Positions 25,381-35,519 are shown, counted from the first letter of the stretch. The stretch is DNA of 64,000 nt from CAZWVI01 sp964637165 (GCA_964637165.1 CAZWVI010000002.1:158303-222302); one strand, 5' to 3'. The notes: a model not told the origin generated them from the sequence alone. Made by a program: numbers and translations.

Positions 25381-28300
25381 AAAATAATCCTGCAATGGTT
25401 TAACCTGAGGTCCGTGTGCGACTTGTGAAGCAATTCCCTCAAGTGCCGCCATCGCCGCTGACATCGTAGTTAAGCACGGGATATTTGCTTGGTAGGATTC
25501 ACTGCGAATCATGCCGTCGTCATGGCGAGTTACTTTTCCGTGTGGCGAATTAATAATCAAATCAACTTCACGGTTTTTTATTAAGTCAACAACATGCGGA
25601 TGTCCTTCGTGGACCTTGTTGATTCGTTGGCACTTAATTCCGTGACGGCTTAATGCCCGCCATGTTCCATCAGTGCTGACAATTTCATACCCCATGCTAG
25701 TGAGGGTGCGCGCGACCAGCGGCAATGAGCGTTTGTCTGAATCTTTAACGCTGATAAAGACCCGTCCACTGTTTGGGAGGTTGCGACCTGCAGCGCAACT
25801 TGCTTTTGCAAATGCCATTCCAAAATCTTTGTGAATCCCCATGACTTCACCGGTAGAACGCATTTCTGGTCCTAGGTCAGCGCGCGCTCCAGGGAATTTT
25901 GCAAACGGGAAGGCCGGTGCCTTCACCGCGATATTGCCATCAGTGGTGCATTCTTCAATGCCAAGTTCGCTAAGGCTAAGGCCTGCCATAACTTTGGTGG
26001 CAATGCGCGCCAAGGGTTGGTTGATAGCCTTTGATACAAAAGGCACGGTGCGTGATGCGCGCGGGTTCACTTCAAGAACATAAACACGTTCGCCGCGTAC
26101 GGCGAATTGAACATTCATCAATCCAATAACTCCTAATTCCAGCGCCATCGCTGCAGTTGCTTCGCGAATTTCATTCTCCACATCTTCACCAAGCGAGGTC
26201 GGTGGGATTACACAAGTTGAATCACCAGAGTGGATGCCGGCTTCTTCAATGTGTTCCATGACCGCGCCAATGATTACACGTTCACCATCGCAAACGCAAT
26301 CAACATCGACTTCGAGGGCATCTTCAAGGAAGCGATCGATTAACACCGGATGTTCCGGCGAAGCTTGCACGGCTTCATTCATATAGCGGCGCAAATCTTT
26401 TTCGTCGTAAACGATTTCCATGGCGCGTCCACCGAGGACATAAGAAGGTCGCACTAAAACTGGATAGGCGATACCTCGCGCAATTTCAACCGCTTCATCT
26501 TCGTTGGTGGCGATGCCATTTTCCGGCGCGCGCAGTTCAAGCTTGTCGAGCATTTCCGAGAAACGCCCGCGATCTTCAGCGCGGTCAATCGCTTCAAAAG
26601 GAGTACCCCAAAGTTTGACTCCAGCCTCAAGTAAATTTTTGGCTAGGTTGAGCGGTGTTTGTCCGCCGAACTGCACAATCACCCCGTCAGGTTTTTCACG
26701 CTCGCAAATTGCCAAAACGTCTTCGTGGGTTAGCGGCTCAAAGTAGAGTCGATCAGAGATGTCAAAATCAGTTGAAACCGTTTCTGGGTTTGAGTTTACC
26801 ATGATTGACTCAATTCCAAGTTCGCGCAACGCCAAGGAAGCATGAACGCAACAATAATCAAATTCAATTCCCTGCCCGATGCGGTTGGGCCCGCCGCCGA
26901 GAATGATTACTTTTTTCCGCTGACTGGTGCTGACTTCTTCGGAAGAGCAGTCATAGGTGGAGTAAAGGTAGGGGGTGGCGGCAGAAAATTCTGCGGCACA
27001 GGTGTCGACCAAGCGAAAGCCTGGTCTAACGCCTAACTGTTCGCGGCGCTGTTTCGCTTCTGCTTGGGTACAGCCGGTTGCTTCGGCAATTCGCTGGTCG
27101 GAAAATCCACGACGTTTAATTGAACGCATGAAGTCAGCGTCGAAATCAGCCAGCTTCATATTTTCCAAATCGGCATCGGTTTTCGCCAAGCGTTCAAGGA
27201 AAGTTAAGAACCACGGATCGATTCCTGAAAGTCGATGCACCTCGTCAATGCTGTAGTCGGCGCGGAACGCATCATAAATAGCAAACAAACGACCAGGTGC
27301 TGGCCGCGATATTTTTTGGGCAAGTTCTTCAGTGCTAAATTCGCGCTTCTTACCACTAAACCCAACTCGGCCAACTTCGAGGCCACGTAAAGCTTTTTGG
27401 AATGACTCCTCAAAGCAACGGCCAATCGCCATCGTTTCACCGACCGATTTCATTTGTGTTCCCAGGGTTGAATCTGAAAGTGGGAACTTTTCGAATGCGA
27501 AACGTGGCATCTTTGTTACCACGTAATCAATAGCCGGTTCAAAGCACGCCGGCGTTACTTTAGTTATGTCGTTCTGAATTTCATCCAAGCTGTATCCAAC
27601 AGCAAGTTTGGCCGCAAATTTCGCAATTGGGAATCCAGTAGCTTTTGAAGCCAGCGCCGAGGACCGCGAAACACGCGGATTCATTTCAATGACCACTATA
27701 TCGCCATTTGCAGGGTTGAGAGCGAATTGGACATTTGAGCCACCGCATTCAACACCAATTTCGCGCATGATTGCAAAAGCCGCGTCGCGCATTTGTTGAT
27801 ACTCACGATCGCTTAGCGTTTGAGCAGGCGCAACCGTAATTGAATCGCCAGTATGCACACCCATTGGGTCTAAGTTTTCAATTGAGCAAATTACTACACA
27901 ATTGTCTTTGCTGTCGCGCATGACTTCGAGTTCATACTCCTTCCAGCCAATTAGGCTCTTTTCAACCAAGACTTCGGTGACTGGTGAAAGGCGCAAGCCG
28001 CGTGAAACAATTTGATCGAACTCTTCGAGATTCCAAGCGATACCACCGCCAGAGCCACCCATGGTAAATGCTGGGCGAATAACACACGGCATGCCAACTT
28101 TTTCAATTGCGGCCTGTGCCTCGGCCAAAGTATTGGCAACTTCCGATGGCGCATTGCGTAGACCAATTTTGGTCATGGCTTTACGAAACTCATCGCGGTC
28201 TTCCGCTTTATGAATTACCTCGCGTTGCGCGCCGAGCATTTCAACGTTGAACTTCTCCAACACGCCCATCTCGTGCAGAGACATAGCGGTGTTTAATGCA

Positions 28301-28581
28301 GTTTGCCCACCGAGAGTTGGCAGAAGTGCATCGGGGCGTTCTTGTTCGATAATCTTCGCCACATGTTCGGGCGTGATTGGTTCGATGAAAGTGCGGTCAG
28401 CCAATTCCGGATCAGTCATAATCGATGCCGGGTTGGAATTGACCAACAAAACCTTGTAGCCCTCCTCCTTCAGCGCCTTAATGGCTTGGGTTCCAGAATA
28501 GTCGAACTCGCAGGCCTGCCCGATGATGATCGGTCCTGACCCAATGATGAGGATGGAATTGAGGTCGTTCCTTTTGGCCAT
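25339..28581 (-). CDS. carB: Carbamoyl-phosphate synthase large subunit
   Basis: At 1080 residues it is full length. CarB makes carbamoyl phosphate from bicarbonate, ammonia and two ATP for pyrimidine and arginine synthesis. Two homologous halves are visible, each with a pre-ATP-grasp GSGPIIIGQACEFDYSG-type (second: GGGPNRIGQGIEFDY) motif and an ATP-grasp domain. A C-terminal MGS-like regulatory domain carries GYEIVSTDGTWRAL. No carA lies in the window. Upstream on the same strand is aroB, 76 bases away. The 3' end overlaps murJ on the opposite strand. Confidence 0.97.
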   Translation of the reverse strand: MAKRNDLNSILIIGSGPIIIGQACEFDYSGTQAIKALKEEGYKVLLVNSNPASIMTDPELADRTFIEPITPEHVAKIIEQERPDALLPTLGGQTALNTAMSLHEMGVLEKFNVEMLGAQREVIHKAEDRDEFRKAMTKIGLRNAPSEVANTLAEAQAAIEKVGMPCVIRPAFTMGGSGGGIAWNLEEFDQIVSRGLRLSPVTEVLVEKSLIGWKEYELEVMRDSKDNCVVICSIENLDPMGVHTGDSITVAPAQTLSDREYQQMRDAAFAIMREIGVECGGSNVQFALNPANGDIVVIEMNPRVSRSSALASKATGFPIAKFAAKLAVGYSLDEIQNDITKVTPACFEPAIDYVVTKMPRFAFEKFPLSDSTLGTQMKSVGETMAIGRCFEESFQKALRGLEVGRVGFSGKKREFSTEELAQKISRPAPGRLFAIYDAFRADYSIDEVHRLSGIDPWFLTFLERLAKTDADLENMKLADFDADFMRSIKRRGFSDQRIAEATGCTQAEAKQRREQLGVRPGFRLVDTCAAEFSAATPYLYSTYDCSSEEVSTSQRKKVIILGGGPNRIGQGIEFDYCCVHASLALRELGIESIMVNSNPETVSTDFDISDRLYFEPLTHEDVLAICEREKPDGVIVQFGGQTPLNLAKNLLEAGVKLWGTPFEAIDRAEDRGRFSEMLDKLELRAPENGIATNEDEAVEIARGIAYPVLVRPSYVLGGRAMEIVYDEKDLRRYMNEAVQASPEHPVLIDRFLEDALEVDVDCVCDGERVIIGAVMEHIEEAGIHSGDSTCVIPPTSLGEDVENEIREATAAMALELGVIGLMNVQFAVRGERVYVLEVNPRASRTVPFVSKAINQPLARIATKVMAGLSLSELGIEECTTDGNIAVKAPAFPFAKFPGARADLGPEMRSTGEVMGIHKDFGMAFAKASCAAGRNLPNSGRVFISVKDSDKRSLPLVARTLTSMGYEIVSTDGTWRALSRHGIKCQRINKVHEGHPHVVDLIKNREVDLIINSPHGKVTRHDDGMIRSESYQANIPCLTTMSAAMAALEGIASQVAHGPQVKPLQDYFSDAQTCTAAAEQI

Positions 28582-28657
28582 TTTTGCCTTGAGATTTCAA
28601 CCATTATAGGATGTCTCCGAGGCAGAGTTGGGCCTCAAATAAAGAAAAGCAATTCGC

Positions 28658-29716
28658 TCAAAGTTCGCGATGAACGACCTGCGCGGCGGCCTTTGCATCG
28701 ACCCCCTTTAGCAGCATGCAACGACCAGGTTCGACCGGCAAAACTAAATCCAAATTGCCGCTCCGGGCCTTTTTGTCGCGCATCATTAAAGTCTCTAACT
28801 CACTTGGCGCAGGGAGTTTGCTGGGGTATTCCGAGGGCATCCGCAGCTTTGCGGCGAGGCCGCGGACTCTTGCTGCAACACCCGGTTCGGCGATTTCTAA
28901 ATCTTCGGCCATGCGTACTGCACAGCGAATTCCTAGTGCGACGGCCTCACCGTGGCCAAGTTGTCCGGCGGCACTTGTTTCCAAGGCGTGGCCAAAAGTG
29001 TGGCCGAGGTTTAGCAATTTGCGAATCCCTTGTTCTTCGGGGTCCTCTTCAATTACGCGCATTTTGGTGCGTCCACATTCGGCAACAATTTCCAAAGTGG
29101 CATCGCTAACTTGGCGTAAGTCGGCCGGCGCGGCATCTTCCAATTTCCTCCACGCTTCTTCGCCGCTTAAAAAGGCGGTCTTTAAAACTTCGCCAAGACC
29201 AGAATTCCATTCACGCTCTGGCAAGCTTTCTAAAGTTGCGACATCACACAGAACGAAGAGTGGGTGATGAAAGCGGCCCAATAAGTTTTTGCCCTCGGGA
29301 AGGTTGACCGCAGTTTTTCCGCCGAGGGCGGCATCGGCCATCGCTAACAAAGTTGTTGGAACCGCACCCCAACGAATTCCACGCAGTAAAAGTGCTGCAG
29401 TGAAACCACCAAGGTCAGTGGTTACTCCGCCGCCAACTGCAACCAGCAAGGAGTTGCGGTCGCAGCCTGATTTCACAAAGTAACTGGCGAACTCTTCCGC
29501 TTGTGAAACTGTTTTGGAACTTTCTTGAGCATCCCATAAAAGACTATGAACTGGAATATCTAGTTGCTCTAATGCTTCGCCAATAGCTGTCTGGCAGACC
29601 GGCCATGCAGCATTATCAACCAATAATAAAATTGAACTTGGCGGTGGGCCAAGATCGGAAATTGCCCCGCGCAATAAGGCGCGCAAAACTCCATTGCCAT
29701 AGCTCGCATGAATCAT
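28658..29716 (-). CDS. aroB: 3-dehydroquinate synthase
   Basis: This 352-residue enzyme of the shikimate pathway converts DAHP to 3-dehydroquinate with NAD and a divalent metal. It has the NAD-binding GGGVTTDLGGF, the VPTTLLAMADAALGGKTAVN block, the metal-binding HTFGHALE and the HGEAVALG motif. It is slightly divergent near the N-terminus, which is normal. Its start overlaps the stop of the upstream membrane protein gene by four bases (ATGA), so the two are translated together. Confidence 0.95.
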   Translation of the reverse strand: MIHASYGNGVLRALLRGAISDLGPPPSSILLLVDNAAWPVCQTAIGEALEQLDIPVHSLLWDAQESSKTVSQAEEFASYFVKSGCDRNSLLVAVGGGVTTDLGGFTAALLLRGIRWGAVPTTLLAMADAALGGKTAVNLPEGKNLLGRFHHPLFVLCDVATLESLPEREWNSGLGEVLKTAFLSGEEAWRKLEDAAPADLRQVSDATLEIVAECGRTKMRVIEEDPEEQGIRKLLNLGHTFGHALETSAAGQLGHGEAVALGIRCAVRMAEDLEIAEPGVAARVRGLAAKLRMPSEYPSKLPAPSELETLMMRDKKARSGNLDLVLPVEPGRCMLLKGVDAKAAAQVVHREL

Positions 29717-31059
29717 GTTTTATTATTTGGGGTGTTGTTTTGTTGCTTTCTGTTTTCTCGGCGTTTGCGGACTTGTTCGGCTGCTAGTTGGGAACTTTTG
29801 CGATCGCGTGCCGCGGCCCAAAACATGAATGTCAATACGCTAACACCAATTACAACAAACCACCAAACCATTTCTCCAACAATCGCTGGGGTTGAACGCT
29901 CGGCTTCACGAAATCCAGACACCACGAAAACTGGTGCACGCCGCGGAGTATCTTTGGTGTCTAAATAGCCCTTGAGTTGCAGGAAATGGCCTAAGTACCA
30001 GCGTGCTGAATTGCCTCCGAAGTCCATTTCGTCGGTGCTAACCAACAAAATGGGGTGATCGCTGAAGGCAAGATTGCCTAAGTATCCAAAGCGCAACCAA
30101 TTGGCGCGCTGTGGGTTTTCGCCAGCTATCTCACCCCATCGATAACTGCTATTGTCGGGGACACGGCCGGGAACTTGGATTGCTTTACCGCGAAACAATT
30201 CTGGTTCGGCGGCCAGCTGAGCGAGGAAATCGAAATCCATTTCTGGAGCTTTTGCAAAAACACTATCCAACTCTTTGGGGTTGTCGCGTAACCAGCGTGA
30301 ATGTCCAAGTAGGTGCCAGAGAGCTTCTTGGTCCAACTCCTGATTAACACCAGGGGCTTGATCACGCACACTATTCAACAGCATGCTGTCAACACTGCTT
30401 ACGTTTTCAATAAGTTGTGACGATGGAACTATTTCGCGCCCAACAATCAGCGGCGCAGTAATAAGTTCACCATCATTTTGCCAACTGTAATTTTTCAGGA
30501 AGAATCCGTCAGCGCGCACATAATTTTCACTGCCGAATAATTCCGTTGGAACTTGCATCGAGGCGAAAATAATTTCATCGCCTTGGTCGGTGCGAATTTG
30601 GCACCAAAACTCTTTAGGCGCTCCCGGTCGACGAGTAGCGATGTCGATATTTAATACTTGTCCACGAATTCGATAAGCTTGCCCGCGATATTTTTCTGGA
30701 GTGTTGGTTATTTCAGAAAAAGGAACAGCCGGTTCTTTTAGGCTGCGTAAATGTCCGGCGTGTAAAGCTTGAGACATTTTTGCCAAGTGGCGCAGTGGTT
30801 CCGGCTCTAGAATCCGGCGGTCAAGGTCGCTTGCGTCTTTTACTTCAGCAAGCAACTCAAAATTAATTGGCGGAAGAGAAATGACCGTCTCAAATCCATT
30901 CTCTTTGCTGGTTTGTGACTGCTCATCAGTTGCGCTGCCGACTTGGAAGTACCCAATCAAGACCAATGCCAGAGTGACCACCAAGAATACGATTCGATTT
31001 CGATCCTTTTGGTGGGTGGCCTTGATTTGGCGTAGGCGTTTTGGGCGGTCTTCTTTCAT
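29713..31059 (-). CDS. Two-membrane-segment protein with duplicated beta domain, unknown
   Basis: This is a 448-residue protein that I do not recognise by name. A basic N-terminus leads into one membrane helix (about 22-41), followed by a large extracytoplasmic region, a second helix (about 402-424) and a basic, Gln/Asn-rich cytoplasmic tail. The region between contains two similar beta-rich segments. Each starts with an (E/F)(K)YRGQ or LFRGK strand, has a VxGRV/IRGQV strand, and ends with a GFFLKNY or LKGYLDT strand, which suggests two OB-like folds. It is in the same operon as aroB (ATGA overlap) and 21 bases after the peptidase C26 gene. The role is unknown. Confidence 0.7.
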   Translation of the reverse strand: MKEDRPKRLRQIKATHQKDRNRIVFLVVTLALVLIGYFQVGSATDEQSQTSKENGFETVISLPPINFELLAEVKDASDLDRRILEPEPLRHLAKMSQALHAGHLRSLKEPAVPFSEITNTPEKYRGQAYRIRGQVLNIDIATRRPGAPKEFWCQIRTDQGDEIIFASMQVPTELFGSENYVRADGFFLKNYSWQNDGELITAPLIVGREIVPSSQLIENVSSVDSMLLNSVRDQAPGVNQELDQEALWHLLGHSRWLRDNPKELDSVFAKAPEMDFDFLAQLAAEPELFRGKAIQVPGRVPDNSSYRWGEIAGENPQRANWLRFGYLGNLAFSDHPILLVSTDEMDFGGNSARWYLGHFLQLKGYLDTKDTPRRAPVFVVSGFREAERSTPAIVGEMVWWFVVIGVSVLTFMFWAAARDRKSSQLAAEQVRKRRENRKQQNNTPNNKT

Positions 31060-31080
31060 CGCTTGGGTGGTTAAAGCTTT

Positions 31081-31803
31081 CTAAGCTGAATTACGGTAGT
31101 CGCGCGCTGCCTCGATGAAACGCGAAAAGATGGCCTTAGTTGCAGTGCTGTCAGGAGTCTTTTCCGGATGCCACTGAAGCCCCAAGAAAAAATCTAGTTG
31201 CGGGTTTTCAATTGCTTCAATCAAACCGTACTCATCTTTGGCCGCAATTACTAAAGGCTCGCTTGAAGTCGCCAATGCTTGGTGATGAAAAGATTGAATA
31301 TCAACCTCATTTTGCCCAATAATGTCAGCTAACAGCGTGTTTGCTTGAGCGTGGATAGTGTGGACAATTCCTTTAATATGTTGCTCGGCATTATCTAAAT
31401 TTTGAATAAAACCAGCACCGTGGAAAATGCCCATCATTTGCATTCCCAGGCATATGCCTAAGCAGGGTAATTGGCGTTGAATGACCCTTTCAACCACCAT
31501 CATGTTCATATTTTGCTGTTCGGGCGGCATCGGCTTGCAGCTTTGGTCAGGGGCCGGCCCGCCGAGCAAGCGCAGATCAGCGTCATCACCACCGGTCATT
31601 AGCACGCCATCAACTTTATTTAATAAAGCGTCCAACTCCTTACGGGAAGAATCTGCCGGAATTATGATTGGAATTCCCCCAGCTGTTCGGATGCATTCAG
31701 TGTAGGCGGTGAAAAGTTGATAACGACGCGGGCCTTGATACCAAGGAGCGTCGAGTAGTTCCTGCGTCAGCCCGATAATCGGGGCATCAGAATTAATGCT
31801 CAT
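31081..31803 (-). CDS. Gamma-glutamyl-gamma-aminobutyrate hydrolase-like amidotransferase (peptidase C26)
   Basis: This 240-residue class I glutamine-amidotransferase-fold hydrolase has the nucleophile elbow GICLGMQ, a GVLMTGGDDAD segment and the catalytic His-Glu in QWHPE near the C-terminus. This matches the PuuD/peptidase C26 group, which cleaves gamma-glutamyl amides of putrescine or GABA. The substrate cannot be assigned. It is the first gene of a minus-strand run with the unknown membrane protein, aroB and carB, and starts 21 bases from the divergent exchanger gene. Confidence 0.87.
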   Translation of the reverse strand: MSINSDAPIIGLTQELLDAPWYQGPRRYQLFTAYTECIRTAGGIPIIIPADSSRKELDALLNKVDGVLMTGGDDADLRLLGGPAPDQSCKPMPPEQQNMNMMVVERVIQRQLPCLGICLGMQMMGIFHGAGFIQNLDNAEQHIKGIVHTIHAQANTLLADIIGQNEVDIQSFHHQALATSSEPLVIAAKDEYGLIEAIENPQLDFFLGLQWHPEKTPDSTATKAIFSRFIEAARDYRNSA

Positions 31804-31824
31804 GCGACTATACTAAGGAAACCA

Positions 31825-32778
31825 GTGGACATACTGAATCTTGGTCTAGGCTTAGTTGGGTTAATTGCCGGCGCAGAATTTGCGGTGCGTGGTTCGCTGG
31901 GGCTTGCACGTCGTTGGGGTTGGCCCGACTGGCTGGCGGGCATGGTTTTGTTGGCGCTAGGCACTTCGCTGCCAGAATTATTTGTCAGCCTTGCTGCGGC
32001 ACCGACGCACCCGTTAGTTTCACTTGGAAATGTGTTCGGTTCGAATGCATTTAATTCACTATTAATTATTGGTAGCGTTTTGTTGGCAAGTCGCGGCGCG
32101 GGTATTCCGTTGCCGAGCAAACGTCATCCCGGTACGCAAACCACGATGATTGCCGCGCTACTTTTGGCGGTGGTGATTTACTTTTATAACGCGACCGCTG
32201 AAATGGCCGGCGGTCCATATCCAATTCACTGGGCTTTTGGTTTGGCTTTATTAATAACTTATGCGCGAGTTTTATATGTGGCTTTGCGCCGTGGTATCGC
32301 CAGCCCAGAAAGCTCAGAGCAGGGTGGGGGCCGGAACTCAGCACTACTTACTTTGTTGGGCTTTGCTTTGTTGGCCTTTTCGTCGGGGAAATTTTTAGAT
32401 GGCGCATTGGGAATTGCTGAACAAATGGGTTGGAATGATGGCCTTGTTGGTTACATCATAGCCGCAATTGGAACATCAGCACCTGAATTAGTTACTTGTC
32501 TGCGCGCCCTGCGCCGCGGCTCACCGGAATTAATATTTGGTAATTTACTTGGTTCAAACGCCTTTAATTTGTTGATTGTTGCTGGCGCTAGCATTGTGGT
32601 TTCAGGGAATGTGCTGGTTGATTTCAATACTACAGCTCAAGCTGGCATCAATTTTGTCGCTTGTTTGCTAATGATGTGGATGTGGTCCTTCCGCGGTTTA
32701 GGCCGCCCGCGAATCAATCCAATATTGGGGCTACCACTTCTATTGCTTTACTTGCTCAGCGCCTGGTTGCTGAACTAG
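31825..32778 (+). CDS. CaCA-family Na+/Ca2+ exchanger, YrbG-like
   Basis: This 317-residue membrane protein has about 10 helices in two inverted halves. Each half carries the alpha-repeat that binds the ions: ALGTSLPELFVSL with GNVFGSNAFNSLL, and AIGTSAPELVTCL with GNLLGSNAFNLLI. These are typical of the calcium/cation antiporter superfamily, bacterial YrbG type. The start is GTG with AAGGA nine bases upstream. It is followed after 14 bases by lpxD on the same strand. In E. coli yrbG lies near LPS-biosynthesis genes, an echo of this pairing. Confidence 0.92.
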   Translation: MDILNLGLGLVGLIAGAEFAVRGSLGLARRWGWPDWLAGMVLLALGTSLPELFVSLAAAPTHPLVSLGNVFGSNAFNSLLIIGSVLLASRGAGIPLPSKRHPGTQTTMIAALLLAVVIYFYNATAEMAGGPYPIHWAFGLALLITYARVLYVALRRGIASPESSEQGGGRNSALLTLLGFALLAFSSGKFLDGALGIAEQMGWNDGLVGYIIAAIGTSAPELVTCLRALRRGSPELIFGNLLGSNAFNLLIVAGASIVVSGNVLVDFNTTAQAGINFVACLLMMWMWSFRGLGRPRINPILGLPLLLLYLLSAWLLN

Positions 32779-32792
32779 CCTAAAATAGTCTT

Positions 32793-33770
32793 ATGAGCGA
32801 AGAAAATCCCCGCGCTTTAACAGCAGAAGAGATTGCCGAATTGTTGTGTGGCACTCTCGAGAATGCCGAGCAAGTTCGTATCGCAAAAGTAATGGATGCA
32901 CTTGGTGCCGACCAAGATTCTGCGGCATTTTTAAGTTCAGATCACCTCAACAAACTGTCAGATTGCGCTGCAGGTCTGTTGCTGGTTGATGAGCATGCTG
33001 AAGTTGGAGGTCGCGCCTGTGTGCGTGTTGAAAATCCAGCACTTGCGGCCACGTTTTTGCAGCAACAATTTTTCCCACGCTCTCAAGCCTGCGCCGGTGT
33101 GCATGCAACTGCAGTTGTTGAAGAAGGTGCCTGTGTCGATCCGAGTGCCGAAATTGGCGCATTTTGTTTAGTTAAGGCCGGTGCCATAGTCGGGGCCAAT
33201 ACTATTTTGTCCGCAGGAGTTGTGATTGGTGAAGATGCTGAGGTCGGAAGTGGTTGTCATCTTCATGAACGTGTAGTCCTTTATCGGGATGTTTTTGTTG
33301 GAGATGACTGTGTTGTTCATGCCGGCACAATCATTGGCGTGGACGGTTTTGGTTATGTCTGGTCGGGGGCCGCACACGAGGCAACTCCACAAATTGGTTC
33401 GGTTGAAATTGGCGAAGGTTGTGAAATTGGCGCCAACTGCGTAATTGACCGCGCGACCTTCGGCGTGACCAAATTAGGCCAAGGTTGCATTATTGATAAT
33501 CTGGTTCAAATTGGCCACAATTGCCAATTGGGCGACTTTGTGGTGCTTTGCGGTCAGGTCGGTTTGGCTGGAAGTTCAACTCTTGAAACTGGCGCAATTA
33601 TGGGCGGTCAAGCTGGTGTCGGTGGTCACATCACGATTGGAGCTGGTGCTCAAGTTGGCGGCGGCGCGAAAGTGTTTTCCAATATTGCACCCGGCGCAAA
33701 AGTTGCTGGCAATCCAGCGATTGACTACATGAAACATATGCGCGCCGCTGCCCGACGCCGTAAAGGCTAA
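32793..33770 (+). CDS. lpxD: UDP-3-O-acylglucosamine N-acyltransferase LpxD
   Basis: This 325-residue protein is made largely of left-handed beta-helix hexapeptide repeats after a ~100-residue N-terminal uridine-binding domain. It has the LpxD marks DGFGYVW and NLVQIGHNCQLG with the catalytic His (H242), and ends in a short helix. LpxD adds the N-linked hydroxyacyl chain in lipid A synthesis, so the organism most likely makes an LPS-type outer membrane. It is close behind the cation exchanger gene. Confidence 0.92.
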   Translation: MSEENPRALTAEEIAELLCGTLENAEQVRIAKVMDALGADQDSAAFLSSDHLNKLSDCAAGLLLVDEHAEVGGRACVRVENPALAATFLQQQFFPRSQACAGVHATAVVEEGACVDPSAEIGAFCLVKAGAIVGANTILSAGVVIGEDAEVGSGCHLHERVVLYRDVFVGDDCVVHAGTIIGVDGFGYVWSGAAHEATPQIGSVEIGEGCEIGANCVIDRATFGVTKLGQGCIIDNLVQIGHNCQLGDFVVLCGQVGLAGSSTLETGAIMGGQAGVGGHITIGAGAQVGGGAKVFSNIAPGAKVAGNPAIDYMKHMRAAARRRKG

Positions 33771-33804
33771 GGCGATAACCATAGTCGGTGATGCCAAAGT
33801 TTGC

Positions 33805-34257
33805 TCAGGCCACCAACTTCATGTGCAGTTGCAGCAAGTTTTGACGATGCAATTCATCAGTTATTAAATCAAGTGCATCTTCAAGTCTTTGCCATGAGCA
33901 ATCGGCAAGCTGGTCATTGTTGTGAATAATTACACTTGGGTCGCTTACTTGAAAAGCGAATGGCCAACCGATTAAACGCATGTCACCAAGGTCACGAATT
34001 GGTGCAGCGTTTGCGTGGATCAAATCAAATGGCCGGGCCAACCCAGTTTCCTCGCGCACACCTCGTAGTGCCGCGTGTTGTAAGTGTTCATCCAAGCCCA
34101 CTGGGTTTACAACTGGTCGCCAAACATTTTCATGCATTGGGTTCGGCTGCAGGAGCAAATATTCAATCCCATTGCTTGCCACTCGAAAGACAAACACGTT
34201 GACCTCATGGCGAAGGCCAAGATCGCCGAAGTCGTCGGGAGAGAAGGATGCGCTCAC
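33805..34257 (-). CDS. Nudix hydrolase with degenerate box
   Basis: This 150-residue single-domain Nudix protein has a box that reads AALRGVREETGL: the EE pair and the following Gly are kept, but the first Gly of the consensus and the Glu right after the Arg are changed. It is divergent from folC with a 47-base gap. A role as the dihydroneopterin triphosphate pyrophosphatase of folate synthesis (NudB-like) is conceivable from that neighbour and the similar length. The sequence alone does not prove it. Confidence 0.75.
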   Translation of the reverse strand: MSASFSPDDFGDLGLRHEVNVFVFRVASNGIEYLLLQPNPMHENVWRPVVNPVGLDEHLQHAALRGVREETGLARPFDLIHANAAPIRDLGDMRLIGWPFAFQVSDPSVIIHNNDQLADCSWQRLEDALDLITDELHRQNLLQLHMKLVA

Positions 34258-34304
34258 ACCGCTTCATCGGTTATTTGGAGTGCCTGGCTTTATTAAAATA
34301 GGCT

Positions 34305-35519
34305 GTGCAGAAATTCGACAGGCTCTGGGAGCAGGTGATGGAGCGGACTGACTACGAAAAATGTCAGCGCCCGCGAGCTGCTCGTTTTAGCCTGGAGCCA
34401 GCGCGTAAGTTGCTTGAAGAGCTTGACTTAGAGCTTCCTGTGCGCGGCGTAGTGCATTTGGCTGGCTCGAAGGGGAAGGGTTCAACGGCCAGTTTTATCG
34501 AGCGCGGGGCGCGCGCTGCTGGTATTTCTACCGGCTTGTTTACTTCGCCGCATTTAAGCGAATGGACTGAGCGAATTTGCATTGATGGCGAGGCCGTTTC
34601 TAAAGCGGCGCTGTCCGAAGCCTTGGAGCGGGTGCTCGCTTTGTCCTCAGGCGATGAAACTTTTTTCGATTTGATTACCGCAACTAGTGTGCTTGTTTTT
34701 GCAAATGCTAACTGTGAATTGTGGATTATGGAAACGGGTCTCGGCGGACGTTTTGACAGTACCAATGCATTGCCATCGACGATTTCATTAGTGACTTCCA
34801 TAGAGCTTGAACACACTGATGTGTTGGGCGATACTTTGCAAAAAATTGCTTACGAAAAATCAGGAATTTATAAAGCAGGGTCGATGGCGTGGACAAGTCT
34901 TCCTGAGAGTCATCCAGTTTTTGAACAACTTAAATTGGCCGCAAGTGAAGCTGGAAGTGAGTTGCATGTGTTGCCGGACGAATATCAACTTCCTTCTCAA
35001 TTCCCGTATCAACAACAACATATGCGTCGTAACTTTGCAATGGCCGAGGCCATACTTGGGCAACTAAATATAAACGTTGAAGTAATGCATAGTCAGGCAC
35101 CAGCTTATTGGCAGCTGCCCGGGCGTTTTGAATTGCGCCATTTGCCAGACGGGCGGCAAGTTGTTTTTGATATTGCGCACAGTGCCGATTCTTTAAATTC
35201 GGTATTGCAGTGTTTTCGTGATCGCTGGCCAAGTGAAAAGACGGCAATTTTGTTTGCATTAAGGGACGACAAAGATGCTTGTAAATTAGCCGAAGATTTA
35301 TCTCCTGAGCGGCGGCCTGAAGGGGAACATTGGTATGCTTTGCCTGCCGGAAACCATCCGCGTTCTGCTGACCCTGAAGTTCTTGCTCAAGCATTTAGTG
35401 ACTTTTCCGCACAGGCCATCTGTGAATTGGGATTCCCCATGGATCATGATGTCATGTTAGTGACAGGTTCTACTTACTTGGTTGGTGCTCTGCGTTCGCT
35501 AACGAGTGATGCGCCTTAA
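34305..35519 (+). CDS. folC: Folylpolyglutamate synthase / dihydrofolate synthase
   Basis: This 404-residue Mur-ligase-family enzyme adds glutamate to dihydropteroate and folates. It has the P-loop GSKGKGSTASFIE, FTSPHLSEWTERI, METGLGGRFDSTNA and the SIELEHTDVLGDT block, then a C-terminal domain with VFDIAHSADSL. The start is GTG at 34305. The protein is slightly short in the C-terminal domain compared with E. coli FolC but has all main motifs. Confidence 0.92.
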   Translation: MQKFDRLWEQVMERTDYEKCQRPRAARFSLEPARKLLEELDLELPVRGVVHLAGSKGKGSTASFIERGARAAGISTGLFTSPHLSEWTERICIDGEAVSKAALSEALERVLALSSGDETFFDLITATSVLVFANANCELWIMETGLGGRFDSTNALPSTISLVTSIELEHTDVLGDTLQKIAYEKSGIYKAGSMAWTSLPESHPVFEQLKLAASEAGSELHVLPDEYQLPSQFPYQQQHMRRNFAMAEAILGQLNINVEVMHSQAPAYWQLPGRFELRHLPDGRQVVFDIAHSADSLNSVLQCFRDRWPSEKTAILFALRDDKDACKLAEDLSPERRPEGEHWYALPAGNHPRSADPEVLAQAFSDFSAQAICELGFPMDHDVMLVTGSTYLVGALRSLTSDAP

